The notes: generated by a model not told the origin, from the letters alone. A DNA stretch of 64,000 nucleotides from Patiria miniata (GCF_015706575.1 NW_024037048.1:10991512-11055511), one strand, 5' to 3'; shown: positions 10,728 through 22,640, counted from the stretch's first letter. A program made the numbers and translations.

Positions 10728-12290
10728 AAGGCCAAACAAAATGATGGTGTGTTTACGGTAACCCGACCGACTAGGATTTTTTTGGCTAAATTTCCGACCT
10801 CAAACTTTTTATTTCCATTTTGAAGGTTGATATTGATCATTGTAAATGAACACATTTCAAGTACTTTTACTTATTTGCCACGAACATAGACCATTTTCCA
10901 CACCTGAAACTGACCATGATTTGACACAAACATACCTGTGTAAAACGTGCAAAAACCGCGACGATCTCAAAACTTGAATTCTCAAACTACTTGAAGTACG
11001 TTTTTTTTTCGCACAAACGCATTGGGGTGAACTGGTGCACCTGGCCGACGGATGGCATGGTTCTCCCCACGTACAAACGTGCGTACTGCGAATCGGCCCG
11101 ACAAAAATGCCTGTCACATTTTTCAGCCCCCGATAAGCATATGTAATTATTATTCACGCCATTAAAATGCACAATATAATCGTTAGATACGCCATTATTT
11201 CATCTTGACATGCAAAATCCTGACAAAAAATCCTGTTTTTCTGATGCATGTGTGATCAAAATGCACACGATGATGGGTTCCGTCGACCGCCAGCTGACGG
11301 GCATGCAGCGCATCCGGTATCCAGCATGGGACACTGGTTCCCTTCGCGTGCTAACGGAATCAATACTATAATGAAGGACCGGAACCAGTGACTACTGCCT
11401 ACATGTATACAAACGTCGTACCACGATGATGATGTGCCGTCGGCCGAAGTTGGATCGTAAAAATACCACAGAACTTTATTTTCTCTGTATGTGTATTCCA
11501 TTAAAATGACGAGATTGCAAAGCTCGAACTTGTAGCGTAACATCGTAGCGTGTTTCTGCAGTAGTGCAAGATTTTCGGCCACGTGGGATGGGCCGTACAC
11601 AGTGCAATAATGCACACTGATACTGCGCCGTGTGCACTGCGCGATGTACGATGATTTTCTAGGCAAATGAAAATAATCCAGGCACAAAATAAACATGATT
11701 CCTTGCTCTATGATGCTCCATTAAATAGCACCTCCAACAAATTGGCGAAATAATTTTTCCGACCTATTGACGCTATTTTGAAAGGCATGTAATCTGAAGC
11801 AAAATGTTTTTTTTTCTTCACCTTAATTTCTAAAATTGAAACTTACTTGTAAATGTATTCCATACTTTTGTTTTTAGTTCAGGAGCTTTAACACAGGTTG
11901 TGAAATATTAATATTTTGTAAGTTAACAATTTTGATTTTTTTTCTTTAATTACAAAAATAGGGCCTATGAAAAATTGTCGGGGCCCTTAAAAAGCGGGCC
12001 CCAAACCCAACGCCGTGGCTTCGCAGGTTGTTGAATCACAGCAAAACTTCCCCCACAGGTTTGAAAAAATCCCGAAGAGAACCCTGGGACAGTACGAATT
12101 AATTTGGAATGAAAGGTATCGAATGAATATCTTTAATGCTTGAATACAAATATTTTGCGAAAGAACACAAATGAGCCCGCAGAACTGAAAAAAAAAAAAA
12201 AAATACAAAATAAAATTATTTCCGTACCTACCAACCTGGATTTTTTTTCAGACCGTTACAGTAAACACACCATTTTTTTTGTTTGGCCTA
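10728..12290. mobile_element. Non-autonomous DNA element with TAAGGCCAAAC inverted ends
   Basis: Left end TAAGGCCAAACAAAATGATG, then GTGTGTTTACGGTAAC and CGACC. The right end is the reverse complement (GTTACAGTAAACACACCAT, then a T-run and GTTTGGCCTA). About 1.56 kb lies between, with no transposase-like frame. The 3' part holds CGGGGCCCTTAAAAAGCGGG, a motif also present near 61672. Same family as the MITE at 959-1312. Confidence 0.55.
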
Positions 12291-13287
12291 ATAAACGAAC
12301 TAAAGTTTTATAATCACTATAGAGCCTATGCATGTAATACTGTACATGTTTATGTATATGTTTAATTACAGACATATTTCACCTCGATTTTTTCCCCAAA
12401 TTATTTATTAGGCAACACTTAATACATTGTACCTTCTTAACAAAATAAACAATATCTCGTCGGTTGTACCACGAGCCGACGAATCGCATTTTATTGTGTT
12501 TTGAGAAAAACACGATTAAACTTTATTATATGCAATCTGTGTGCATCTGAGTTGCTTAGTTTTTGAGAAATTCAGTTCCCAAGATACTCATCACTTCGTG
12601 AAACAGATTTTTATCATGTTTATCGTGTGTCATACAACGCACGTAATAGTGGCCGTGTGGCAGATACGGAGATACGTCGGTTCGTGAAGCGCTAAATTAG
12701 CACTTTTCGTGTCAAAACTGCTTAGTGACGTCATAGTACTATGGGAATTAGCATGTAAAGCGGCGTATCGCGATACGCCACTGCGTGGTGCAGCATTTTT
12801 GATTTTTTAGAGATACGCCGCACAGTCTAATTAGCGTTCTTAGTTAATTAGAACTCAGATCGGAATAAAACTTATTGAGAATGAGCACTTTGATGAATTT
12901 TTTTTTGACAAAAACTTAATTTGGCAAAAAATCTAGATCCGCCGGTTCGTGGTGAGACCGACGATATATAAAGGTTATATTTTATGAAAGAAAATCATCA
13001 GTTTAATGAAATTCGTCTAGTTTTTGTGTTATTATTTGACTTGGTTTGTGACATTTAAAACAGGAAACAATGAATAATTTGTGGATGTAATGCCAGCAAC
13101 TTTACCGACTTCAATTACTTGAAAATAAGTAGTTTTGTGGAGTGGGTTTACAATGTAGGATTTCTGCGTGCATCAAACAAATCTCATTATGAACTGGCTA
13201 TAAACAGATAAACGGTTTACTTCTGACAAAAAAAAAAAAACCGTAATAGGCTATCAGCTTCGGTCCATTAATTGGGCCACCGGTATC

Positions 13288-13678
13288 AAACTAATGATCG
13301 ACATGTCAGTTCCGACCGTATGTTGTGTGGGTGAAAGTGATGTGACAGCTATAAGTGTGTTTACATGGCTGATGAAGTTGAATTATAATTTTGCAGTTTT
13401 CAGTGCACGCATACATACATTATGTGCATGACGACAAAATCATTTCAATGCGCGCATAAATATCTGCGTGCGTTACTCTTAAAAAAATAGTCGTAGAAAA
13501 TAGCTTTGGACATAGCGACGAGTCACATTTGCACCCTTTTACGCCAAAACAGTATGTCGTGGAACTATGCCAAAAAACAATCATGACAATTACTTCCAGT
13601 GACAATATACATGGCGCTGTCCCAAAGTCAATAACACATAGTAATTTCTACCTTGTTTTAAGACTTGTTACTATGGAG
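13288..13678. other. No gene seen
   Basis: Unique-looking AT-rich DNA between the duplication unit and the foldback element. Confidence 0.4.
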
Positions 13679-14908
13679 GTTCAAAAGTGGACATCTGCTT
13701 TTCTGCTATAGCAGAAAAAAACCAGATTGAACGTTTTGCTAAAATGCATTTTTCTTCTTTTATGCTTTTCTGCTACCAGAAAAGCAGCTTTTACTTTCGA
13801 ATATTTTTTGTCACGGTGGATCGAAAGTGGCCATCTGCTTTTCTGCTACAGAATCTGAGCAGATTGGCTCCCAAACGCAAACTACGTCACTGTAGTACCT
13901 ACCAAGAAATGGACGATTCCAAAACTCCGCCTCCTAAGTCATCACAGCTAGTGTATGCCCGAATTTCCGTCCAATGCACAAACCGTTTTACTGGCGTAGC
14001 CAGGCAATGAAGACTTTCTCATGCTTCACACTGGAGAATGACCATATGGCCACCATATGGAGCTTTGCCCCCGTTGTGCCCCCTGGATCCACCGTTGCCC
14101 CCCCCCCCCACGGATTTACGCCCCTGTCTTAGTAATTTCCCGGTAATTTTTATTTAAATCTAAAAATTAAAAGTAGCCATTGGTAACATTCCCTTCAAAA
14201 TGGAAGCACGGATAGGCAATATTTTTTGTTTCAATTTTAGTTTATCAGTTTTTATTGTATAAAAGAAATCTAAAAACAGAACCAACCAACAAATAAAACA
14301 GCGAGGTTCTAAGCCTGTACCGACCAGCGGCGCATAGCCGGTTCTGAGCGGAAGATGTTCCAGTTGGCTTCGTCCAATTTCTGTTACGCCCGTTAACCAT
14401 GGTGAACATAATTTATTTCCGGTGTGGGGTAGAGGGCCACAGGGGGCCGACGTGGGTGGAAGGCGTGACTTTTTTTTCTGCAGAGTTCCGTATCCTATCC
14501 TGAGCTCCAAGGGTGTCAAGCAGTGTGAAGCTTGAGAAAGTCCTCATTGCCTGGTCGGCTACGCGCTTAAAACGGTCCGTGGATGGACGGAGATTCGGGC
14601 ATCAGCTGTGATGATGTAATGACAGAGTCGGAGTCACTGGGAACAGTCCATTTTGTGATGGGTACTAGAGTAACATAGTTGCGCTCAGGAATGTTCAATC
14701 TGCTCAGTTAAACAGAAAAGCAGTATGTGCACTTTTGAACCACCGTGACAAAAAGTTCGATCTACTTTTCTGGTAGCAGAAAAGCAGAAAAGTAGCAAAT
14801 GCACTTTAGCAAAACATTCAATCTGCTTTTATGGTAGCAGAAAAGCAGAAAAATGCATTTTAACATAACGTTCAATCGGCTTTTCTGCTATTCTGTCCAC
14901 TTTTGAAC
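13679..14908. mobile_element. Foldback-type element with about 350-base inverted arms
   Basis: Both ends are GTTCAAAAGTGGACA and its complement. Each arm contains direct sub-repeats of the type TCTGCTTTTCTGCTA...AGCAGAAAAGCAG, then a shared unique block (CCGAATTTCCGTCCA...GCCTGGC...TTCTCAAGC in either direction). Arms run about 13679-14030 and 14518-14908. The centre (14031-14517) has no transposase-like frame. Foldback elements are classically built this way, with long modular inverted arms. A relic of one end recurs at 39570-39620. Confidence 0.8.
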
Positions 14909-15701
14909 TCAATAATACAGGCAACATTTTAGCCCGTTGAAACATCCCTCTGAGAAAACCGAACCCCAAAATTCAGGCCATATCGGTGTTTCTGCCGCGT
15001 TGCACGGACATCGCGACAACGTTGTACCAACGTCATGTGCGGCTTTTCCGAGACACGTAAATGGAATCATTTGTAATTCTAAAAACACTGCACAAGCGAC
15101 TACTTGCCATCATGATAGAAACAATGAATCAGAGCAAATTGTTGGCTGCCCTGAGCACTTCACTAAGCGCAATTGTTATGAACCTCGTAAACCCTTTTTT
15201 TGAACTTGACCCGCACTGCATTGTTCTGTATTTATTTGCCTTCCAGAAGTATCAGCATTGTACCGGTTTACCGTCTCATATCGGCACACGGCGCTGTTTT
15301 CACGTTCGATAACGCCCTGTGAGCGGTCCACACATTGCGCCGCATCAACCCCTTCAGTGAACGCGGTCTGAGGGAATTTTGTGGCCCGTGCGGTGCTATC
15401 CCCTCAACTTTAGAAAACAGCACGGTCGCCTCAGCATTACACGCACTACGTTTCAGGCCATATGGGTGTTTCTGTAACGCTGCACCGATGTCGGGCCAGC
15501 TTTGGGTCAGCATCAAAACGGAATCGCTGAGACTTTTGGAAACTCGTAAATGGAATTATTTGTAACAATACACCTCAACCGACATCAACCTCCGGTCAAT
15601 CAATCATCAGTAAAGACAAACACTGGAGTCTGTGATTAGACTAGTCAGTGTTCGGTACGAAGACCTAGACAATAGCTGTAGACAAGAGATTTATTTGGAC
15701 C
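14909..15701. repeat. Two related segments of about 120 bases; no gene seen
   Basis: 14970-15085 and 15450-15565 share TTCAGGCCATAT.GGTGTTTC, a GCACGGA/GCACCGATGTC stretch and CGTAAATGGAAT.ATTTGTAA. They are diverged direct copies of an unknown repeat. No exon was recognised in the interval. Confidence 0.5.
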
Positions 15702-16194
15702 ATAGAGCTATATTAAATTACTAGAGCGCTAACTCGATGTACAAAGTAATGCCTGATAGGCGCATCCATGTTTGTGCACAAACCTATGGAAAACATGCAA
15801 TTTTGTACGGCTTTTGTACGGTTATTTGCATATCTGCGTTTGTATTCCATACCGGTGCGTCATCGAAGCCGATACGCCCAAAACCGAAACGCATGATCAG
15901 CAAATGTGCGTTTTGTTTTGCTCTGCGCAAACAACGCAACGTGTGCGCGTCCCTCCGCTGCAGATGCTTTTCGCCGTGACGTTTTTAGAACCGTCATGAC
16001 GCGCTTAAGTTGTGTGCGTATATTCTACTTGCGCGTTGCATTTAGAGTACACTTTTAAAATTCAATCCATCTATTTTGATTGTGTTCTACAAACACGCGC
16101 ATACATTCAAAATGTCTGCACCCAGAGCGGCTTCAAAGCGTCTCCGCGCGCAAGAATGAGGAGTTAGCGCTCTAGTAATTTAATATAGCTATAT
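15702..16194. mobile_element. MITE with 34-base terminal inverted repeats
   Basis: The left end (15702-15735) and the complement of the right end (16161-16194) agree at 33 of 34 bases: ATA.AGCTATATTAAATTA then CTAGAGCGCTAACTC. The interior has no long open frame. The near identity of the ends suggests a fairly recent insertion compared with the other MITEs here. Confidence 0.8.
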
Positions 16195-16318
16195 GATTTG
16201 GACGCAGCTTCAATCAACATAACGTGGGATTTGATTGGTGTGCCATGCCTAAATTGTTGGTTGTGACAAACTCCAAATCTTGTCGGTAGTCGTAGAAATG
16301 TGTGGGTTTGAGTCCTAT

Positions 16319-16480
16319 GGGGGACTGTGGCCTAGTGGTTAGGGTATGTGACTAATGATAAGAGGGTCAAGGTTTCAAATCGTGCTGCTGGTCGTGCTTT
16401 GTATCCTTCGGGAAGCCACCTCAACCCCACTTGCCTCTAAGTAATAATAGGAGCAACATTTTTCTCTACGAAATAATGGG
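16319..16480 (+). mobile_element. tRNA-derived SINE
   Basis: An RNA polymerase III A box (TGGCCTAGTGGTTAG, from 16328) is followed at normal tRNA spacing by a B box (GGTTTCAAATC, 16371-16381). The sequence continues into a non-tRNA body (CTTCGGGAAGCCACCTCAACC) as in animal SINEs. It does not fold as an intact tRNA. The 3' end is uncertain. Confidence 0.65.
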
Positions 16481-16599
16481 TTGACAATCCATTTGTGTAC
16501 TAAAATCCCTAAACTGTGGAGTCAGTCTTAAGTCAAGGGAAAACAGGTCTGGTTTCTTATTACCCCACCCAACCTAGAAAATTATGTTCAACCTATAAT

Positions 16600-16930
16600 G
16601 TTTGTAAAGCAAAATCAAAAAGTAAACAAAAGTTGTGGTGTTGCACCACCCTACTTTTTGCAGACAAGGTGCTGCGATTTTAGCTTTTTGGTGTAAGTTG
16701 GTCAGTAGTGCAGAATGATTCGCATATTAACAAATGCATGCAAAATAGAGAAAACGGCAACATTTAACGACTATCGTCCTACCCTATTTTTTGGCTATAA
16801 AAATGTCAAATCCATAAAAACAGATTTTTACCTACCCACACACGCAGTTTTTTTTTTTTTTTTTTTTTTTTTACATGTAATAGAAAACACCATACTTTTT
16901 TTCTTGGTTGGCCTTACTATTTAAATATTT
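16600..16930. repeat. Remnant of the TAAGGCCAAA element family; no gene seen
   Basis: A long T-run at about 16849-16872 is followed by ATAGAAAACACCATACTTTT and TTGGTTGGCCTTAC, the same right end as the elements at 959-1312 and 10728-12290. The matching left end is not clear, so boundaries are approximate. Confidence 0.4.
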
Positions 16931-17100
16931 GTTTCAGTGCCCAATTCATTTCATGGAGCCTTTCAGGGATCTCTCAGGTTATTCTGGATAGCTGCATGTC
17001 TAAGGAAACACATGCTTTGTGTCAAAGAGAAATAATGCTCTGTATCAATGTTTGTGACTACCCCCTCCCCCCACCTAGCCTAACCCTACTTATCTCCAAG

Positions 17101-17935
17101 AAATGCAAGCTACGCGTCTTTGCCACCACGGGCAAAAAGGAGCAAATGGACAGGAAGAAGATGAACATGGCCAACATGCTCAGCAAATTCCTCATCAACT
17201 GCTCGGACATGGAGGTCATCCCGGACCTGAACAAGAAACCCAAGGAGCAGAGCCTGAGACGGTTCAAGGAGCTGTCCAAACCCTGGATGCTGGATGAGGA
17301 AGCAGGGGAGATCACGGAGACGTTTCTTTGGAAGATCAGCAAGGAAGAAATCACTACGCTCAAGGAGAAGGTAGAATCTTTCTTGCGCTCAAGCACCCCC
17401 CCCCCACACCTCCATAGAGAAAACTATAAACGAGGGCCATTTGGGCGCCATCGGGGCTTATAAATGCTGGTAACAAATACACGATAAACAATTGCACAAT
17501 TGCCGACATTTGCACGAAATTCTAAATATTTTTAAAAAGCCGCTGGCGAAACAAGAAACTTTTTAAACAAAACTAAGGGCACTTGTGTAAAAACTTTAAG
17601 GTCACTTGTGTAAAAAGGACACTCTTTACAAAATAATCTGGCGGGGGGGGGGTGTGTTAACCACTGGTGCAAACAAAACGGGGGCGGGGTGAGCAATAGA
17701 TCTAACAGTGCTTGTGGTGCAGTCTGACTGAGCTACTGTGGTCACGTGATCAAAAGTGGTGATCTGATTGGTCAATGCGCACTGTTTGATTGACATGCAG
17801 GAAGGGACCATAATAACCCTTTCTTTGATTTCTTGCTGGAGTCTACCTATTCCCAGGAAGTGTTCTTGTTCAGCTTAAATGTACATGTGCTGGCTGGAGA
17901 CATTGTCCAAGGAAATGCTTTCAGCAGGGGACTTA
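17101..17935 (+). pseudogene. Broken 3' end of an SLC12 cation-chloride cotransporter gene
   Basis: Exon one (about 17101-17370) encodes the start of the cytoplasmic C-terminal domain of the Na-(K)-Cl cotransporter branch: CKLRVFATTGKK, then LLSKF-like MLSKFLINCSDMEVIPDLN and WKISKEEIT, matching CK.RVF, LLSKFR..F, V.PDIN and WKI.D.E in NKCC/NCC. A donor GTAGAA follows LKEK. A later segment (about 17837-17935) reads LPIPRKCSCSA, a TAA stop at 17876-17878, then MYMCWLETLSKEM, clearly the family's LPIPRKG.CSSALYMAWLETLSKDL. The stop sits where the conserved Leu of ALYMAW belongs. The expected RGN...LTFYS ending is not readable. The exon between (TYRQVRLNE) was not found. So this is a truncated, inactivated relic. 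It adjoins the downstream edge of C1q block A. Confidence 0.75.
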
Positions 17936-18059
17936 ATTGCATCACCTGACCAAAATTGGTATCCAAATAAAAGTCAATACAAAGAATTTCACTTGAAATA
18001 CCAAAATGTGATCCCATCTGATGGCAACTTAGGAACAAAGGACAATTCCACTCTGTTGA

Positions 18060-19257
18060 AGACCTTCCTCACTTGAATGGAATTTGTGTTTGTATTGATA
18101 TCGTTAAGATTGTTTTTTTTTTACCATCTAACGGGCTCACACTTTCACAGATGTTTTCATAGTGAGTTTCTTGAATGCATAGATAATGCTGGTTATGAAT
18201 AATAAAAGTCTTCAAATAGTGGGCATTCTTTTAATCAACAAAAACAGTGGTCGGACCTGTTGCGGGCTTTAAAAACTACAGCCAACTCCACTTTTTCCAT
18301 TATTGGGGGCACGTTCTGTTTCAACTGAAAGTAACAAAATGGTTTTGTTTTATAATCATAAAGCCGAGCGAAAAAAATATTCATCAAAAAAGGTGGTGCT
18401 TTTCGTGATCCTCAGAATAAGGTTTTATGCAAACTGTTTTCATAGCCAGTCAATGATTACTTATACATAAATACTTCATAATTATTAATGCAATCATTTG
18501 ATAAAAACCAGCGTATTCTATTTTTTTCTCAAAGCACCTGTAAGCTATAACAGTTCACATGCAATTCTCAACGTTTCAACAAATTGCATAAGTAACAATG
18601 TTTCAAACAATTATTATTCCAAACTCCAAGCTTTACGTCAATAAGTAAATCATATCCAATCACTTGAGGAATTGTTCGTGAAATAAAATAACAATTGATA
18701 CATACAGGGGATTATTTTAATAGAAACCATTTGTGCTGGGCATGCATACAGGGAACATTAGGCTACGAAAAAAAATGTGTGTTTACGTTTATGCCCTAAA
18801 ATATTTTCAATTTATTTTTCCAAGTAAGTAGGTAGGTAGAAACATATTTTTATCTGGGAACCTTTTTATGTTTGTCTTTCACACTTATTTTGTTTGCGTT
18901 AACAAAATAAATGTATTCTGTTTAATTAACCTGTTTTATTGATTAATTACGCAATGACACAGAAAAGTCGCATTTAATTTCAGGATAATTATACTTTATT
19001 TTATACCTTTGGCCAAATGTGGCAATACAAAGTTGGTGAGCGGCAATTAGGCCTAAAAATGTTCCAGGTAGGTCAGATTATAATAAACACAATCTTTGTG
19101 AGGCCTAAACATTCTGGTGGCGCTGCTTTATTATTGCAAACATGGTTTTGATTAAAACAAAATCAAAATACTTCGCTATGAAAAAAAATATTCCATCAAA
19201 ATACTTCACTCTACAGCGGAGACAAAGACAAGTGATTGTTTTATTTATTCGGCGTAT
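18060..19257. repeat. 3' flank of C1q block A, shared with blocks B and C
   Basis: Collinear with 35790-37215 and 49310-50364 (for example CTCACTTGAATGGAATTTGT, TTTTCAAAGTGAGTTTCTTG-like and CATTCTGGTGGCGCTGCTTT). It is the downstream flank of the minus-strand C1q gene, duplicated with it. Inside, 18758-19109 is an old element of the TAAGGCCAAA family that is also present in blocks B and C. Confidence 0.75.
19244..19249 (-). promoter_or_regulatory. Polyadenylation signal of C1q gene A
   Basis: AATAAA on the minus strand, nine bases past the stop codon. The stop region itself also reads GAATAAATA, so the signal motif occurs twice. The 3' UTR would be very short. Confidence 0.4.
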
Positions 19258-20016
19258 TTATTCGGCGTAAAGGAGGAAGCCACTGAATGAGGTGAAGTGA
19301 TTCGAAGTACTATACGCCCTACCGTAAATGGTTAGATACACCGTGTCTACTTGCTGCAGAACCAGCACCGCGCTCCCAGACACCTGCTCATGGTGACTTG
19401 AATCAGTGCTACTGCCAGAGACAACCACGTCGCCGTTCTTCCACAGATGAACGTCCATGTAGATGCTGGAAGGATATTTGTTCACAGAAAACATGAACAC
19501 GTAGGTGCCCGGCACACTACAAGTGAACATGCCGGTGTTGAGATTGAAGCTGGTACCAGGCAGAAGCGTCTTGGTCTTCTGGAAGGACAAGCGGGTGTTG
19601 TCGCTCGTAGAGTCATCCGAGGCGCTCGTCCTCACCACGGTGAATGCTACTCGCTGGTTAGAGTCGTCTGGTGTCTCCCCTGGCTCACCCTTTTGACCTT
19701 TGACGCCAGTGGGACCGATTGGACCTATGATTTCGTCCCCTTTAGGCCCAGGGTTCCCATTTGCTCCCTGATCACCCTTGGGGCCAATCTGTCCCATCTC
19801 ACCCTTTTGACCTACATCGCCCCTGCTTCCTGGATATCCAGGCAGACCAGGAATTCCAGGTATTCCAGCCGGTCCTTGGAAGCACATCGGACACGCCTCA
19901 TCAGACGGAGGACTATCACCGTCCGAGGGAACCGGCCCAGTAACGGAAGCTCTTAGATTGACAGAGCTACCCAGAAGGAGGGCGATTGAAAGAAAAGTCG
20001 CCATACAGATGTTCAT
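19258..20016 (-). CDS. Secreted collagen-like C1q-domain protein, copy A
   Basis: The 252-residue reading frame lies in one exon that begins right at its acceptor (CTTCCTTTACAG/ATG). Residues 1-24 are a signal peptide (MNICMATFLSIALLLGSSVN). C42 and C45 form a short Cys pair suited to inter-chain disulfides. Residues 48-115 are Gly-X-Y repeats: sixteen triplets, a two-residue interruption (Ile-Ile), then about six more. Residues 124-252 are a C1q globular head with the family landmarks RVAFTVVRT, TG.FTCSVPGTYVFMFSVNK, HLWKNGDVV, SGSAVLVLQQVDTV and the closing FTSFSGFLLYAE. Such proteins trimerise through the collagen stem and bind microbial or other ligands outside the cell. The 5' UTR is supplied by an upstream exon about 5 kb away. 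It shares most of its signal peptide and head with copy C. Specific ligand unknown. Confidence 0.92.
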   Translation of the reverse strand: MNICMATFLSIALLLGSSVNLRASVTGPVPSDGDSPPSDEACPMCFQGPAGIPGIPGLPGYPGSRGDVGQKGEMGQIGPKGDQGANGNPGPKGDEIIGPIGPTGVKGQKGEPGETPDDSNQRVAFTVVRTSASDDSTSDNTRLSFQKTKTLLPGTSFNLNTGMFTCSVPGTYVFMFSVNKYPSSIYMDVHLWKNGDVVVSGSSTDSSHHEQVSGSAVLVLQQVDTVYLTIYGRAYSTSNHFTSFSGFLLYAE

Positions 20017-21051
20017 CTGTAAAGGAAGATACAATGAAACACTAAAGGAAATATTGGAGAAGAGGAGGAAAACAAATGAATTCGAAAAAAAAACCCGGGA
20101 GAACATCAGAGTAGGGTAAGTTGTATTAACAAAAATACAATGCATAAGCGTGTTTTAAATATTATAACATTTAAAGCCTGACAAATTTGAACGGCTTTTC
20201 ATTAAAATAATTCATTGAAGGAAATCATCGTCCCTAAACAAAAATGGAGGTAAAATTGTATCGGGAAATAGCTTTCTAATTTTCTTTGCGACGCCTCCAC
20301 TTTTGAAGATTGCAACGTGCGGATCTGCCTTTCCACAACTAACGACCCAGGTGCTTATTAATTAAACGTGTTGCTACCACATTTTCCCTGTCTGAGAATG
20401 AATTTGAGTGTTTAAATCTGAAAGCGAACTGCTGGGGAACTAGTTTAACATTTATTCTTAGAATATGATCATGACAGTATGAACGCGGAAACACTTTCCC
20501 GAATTCGTCCAGAGTATTTTGAGTTTTTTTCGGAACTGTAATCACAAAGTGTCCATTATCCTAATGTAATGCGATAGTAATGTTGCAAAAAATTGGAAAG
20601 GATGACATGCTGCCGATAATCAACAAAATAATTTGGATACACTATAGTGAACATGAGAGGACCCTTTACTACATGTTTGCCAATTTCAGTCAAATCTGTA
20701 TTTTGGCATAATGTTTACATGTTTCATTCAAATACCTTTAAATTGTGTACAAACGGTGTTTTGGCTTATAATCTATCAAACAAAACAGAATAATAATTAA
20801 TCTCCAAAGTCATTGCTTTATCAGGGCAATTGTGTCTCTTTGGGGGGGGGGGGGGGGGGGTAGGTGGGATTTTGTCCCAAACGTGGCAATAATAATAGGC
20901 TTATACCTATCAATTTTAACAAGCTTTGCATTTTCTTCAGGCAGGATCTGTGTAAAAAGTATCCCCAAAATAGAGAAGTTTTGCGAAAAATGTGAAAATA
21001 AACTAAAGGTTGTAGGAACAACCAGACGGTGTTTGGCCATTGTAGATGTTA

Positions 21052-21209
21052 ACGTTGATTGTTGATTGTTGATGTTGAATGTTGATTGTTGATTGTTGAT
21101 TGTTGATTGTTGATTGTTGATTGTTGATTGTTGATTGTTGATTGTTGATTGTTGATGTTGATGTTGATGTTGATGTTGATGTTGATGTTGATGTTGATGT
21201 TGATGTTGA
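21052..21209. repeat. Simple satellite, TGATTGT then TGATGT units
   Basis: About ten tandem copies of a 7-base unit (GTTGATT) followed by about eleven of a 6-base unit (GATGTT). The two are related by loss of one base, so the array changed period part-way. A minus-strand frame here reads Gln/His and Asn/Gln repeats, which is a by-product. Confidence 0.9.
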
Positions 21210-22611
21210 GGGTTGAGGTTTGAAAAATAGCGCATGTAGTTATTATACCGAGGATAGTTTAAAAGAGGAGTCAGGTGAGGATTTGCACGCGCGTATGCTG
21301 CTGTACTGTAAACTTATCAAGTACTTGGTCGTTACAAAACCCATTAAATAGCTCATATATCTAAAAGTAAAGGTCGCACACCATTAGCGCGATACAAAAT
21401 ATTGCTCGCCATACCCTCTTTACTCCAATGCGCATGTTTTTAGGGGGAAAAAAAGCCCAATTAAAAACAAAAAAAACACCTAATTGGGCGCTTTTGCCAG
21501 CCCAATTTTTGAGTATCATATGACGTCATCAGAAGTAAAAAATGTGCTTGCATTAAGAAGTTGTCATATAAACGTGTACAAAACGCTGGTAAACAATTAA
21601 ATTTGTCCATCAAAGAGCCGTTACATGTAGCTCAAAAGTTAATACACAACAGTCGTAAAACCAGACACTCAAGAAGCAAGCACGGGGAATTCCCTTATGT
21701 ACGCAATCATAGCACACTGTTTTGGGGATTTTCCCTTTTGTACGCAATCATCCCTGTTTGCTGTACACACAATGCACGTGGCATTATATGAGCGTTTCAA
21801 GGCGTAGGTGTGTTCAACTTCAAATTTCAAGTGGACTGAAGGGCATCTTCTAGTAAACTTATTGTAACGAAACCTTGGGAAGTTTTAGACCTATTATTAA
21901 AGTGTCATTTAAAGCACAAATCTTGATTATATCACTGATGGTTGATTTTCTAGCAATTTTCAAAAGAAAAGAGGTCTTTTCTTTGTAACCTTCGATATGA
22001 TTACGTAATCATTTTTTTTTCGCGCACAGTTTTTGCCTTCATTAAGGTCATCATGTAGGCCTATATTAATTTTGAAGCGATAACCGCAAAGTTCGCTACA
22101 GACATCAACTGAAAAATCGTTTTGGACATTTTTAACCTGCCACTAGAGGGCACTCGAACACTTGATGGCGTCACTAATATTTTTTTTTTTAGGAAAGATC
22201 AACCCACCCACAGGCTAACATCGTTTCAAGCAGGTTCATATCTATTTCCACTTTTAAACTATTAGGCACTTCCGGTTTCGACCGGAAGGAAGGGTCATGT
22301 GATTTGATAAAATGAAGAGCATGCATTATCATGTCGATTCTCGCAAAATTCAAGTTCCGGTCTCTCACGGTTGATTTCATATTGAATTTTAAAGATTAAA
22401 TTTATTATTTTTGCAACTGATGTCAAGTGATCCGTGATGACGTCATTATGACGTAATTGCACAAAGCAAATCTTCAGTCGGTTGTGCATTCATGTATTGA
22501 TATGTATTGACAATTGAAGTTCATATATATTTTCAGTTTGACAAACAGTTCTGGAGAAGAATGTGTCTAGAAGAATAATAAAAAAATAATAGTAAATTCT
22601 TACAATAACAA

Positions 22612-22640
22612 TAGGTGTTGGGCTCAAGGCCCAACACCTA
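22612..22640. repeat. Perfect 12-base hairpin
   Basis: TAGGTGTTGGGC, a 5-base loop, then the exact complement. It stands alone in the C1q A intron in AT-rich DNA. No RNA family was recognised. Confidence 0.6.

Larger units (their letters stand above)
9858..13287. repeat. Segmental duplication unit, copy 2, split by a 1.9 kb segment
   Basis: Matches copy 1 in two parts, 9858-10455 and 12320-13287. Between them sit 10456-12319, absent from copy 1, which include a phosphatase 3' end with an ATTAAA signal and an inverted-repeat element. Either copy 1 lost this segment or copy 2 gained it. The ATTAAA placed 243 bases past the stop favours copy 2 keeping the older 3' UTR, with copy 1 deleted. Confidence 0.8.

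Noticed and set aside
11256-11696. 146-codon minus-strand frame
   Set aside because: Lies inside the non-autonomous inverted-repeat element; no recognisable domain.
16319-16400. Functional tRNA gene
   Set aside because: A and B boxes are present but the acceptor and anticodon stems do not pair; a SINE head is a better fit.
19447-19956. A 169-codon plus-strand frame
   Set aside because: Antisense shadow of C1q gene A; the same kind of shadow appears at 50557-50806 opposite gene C.
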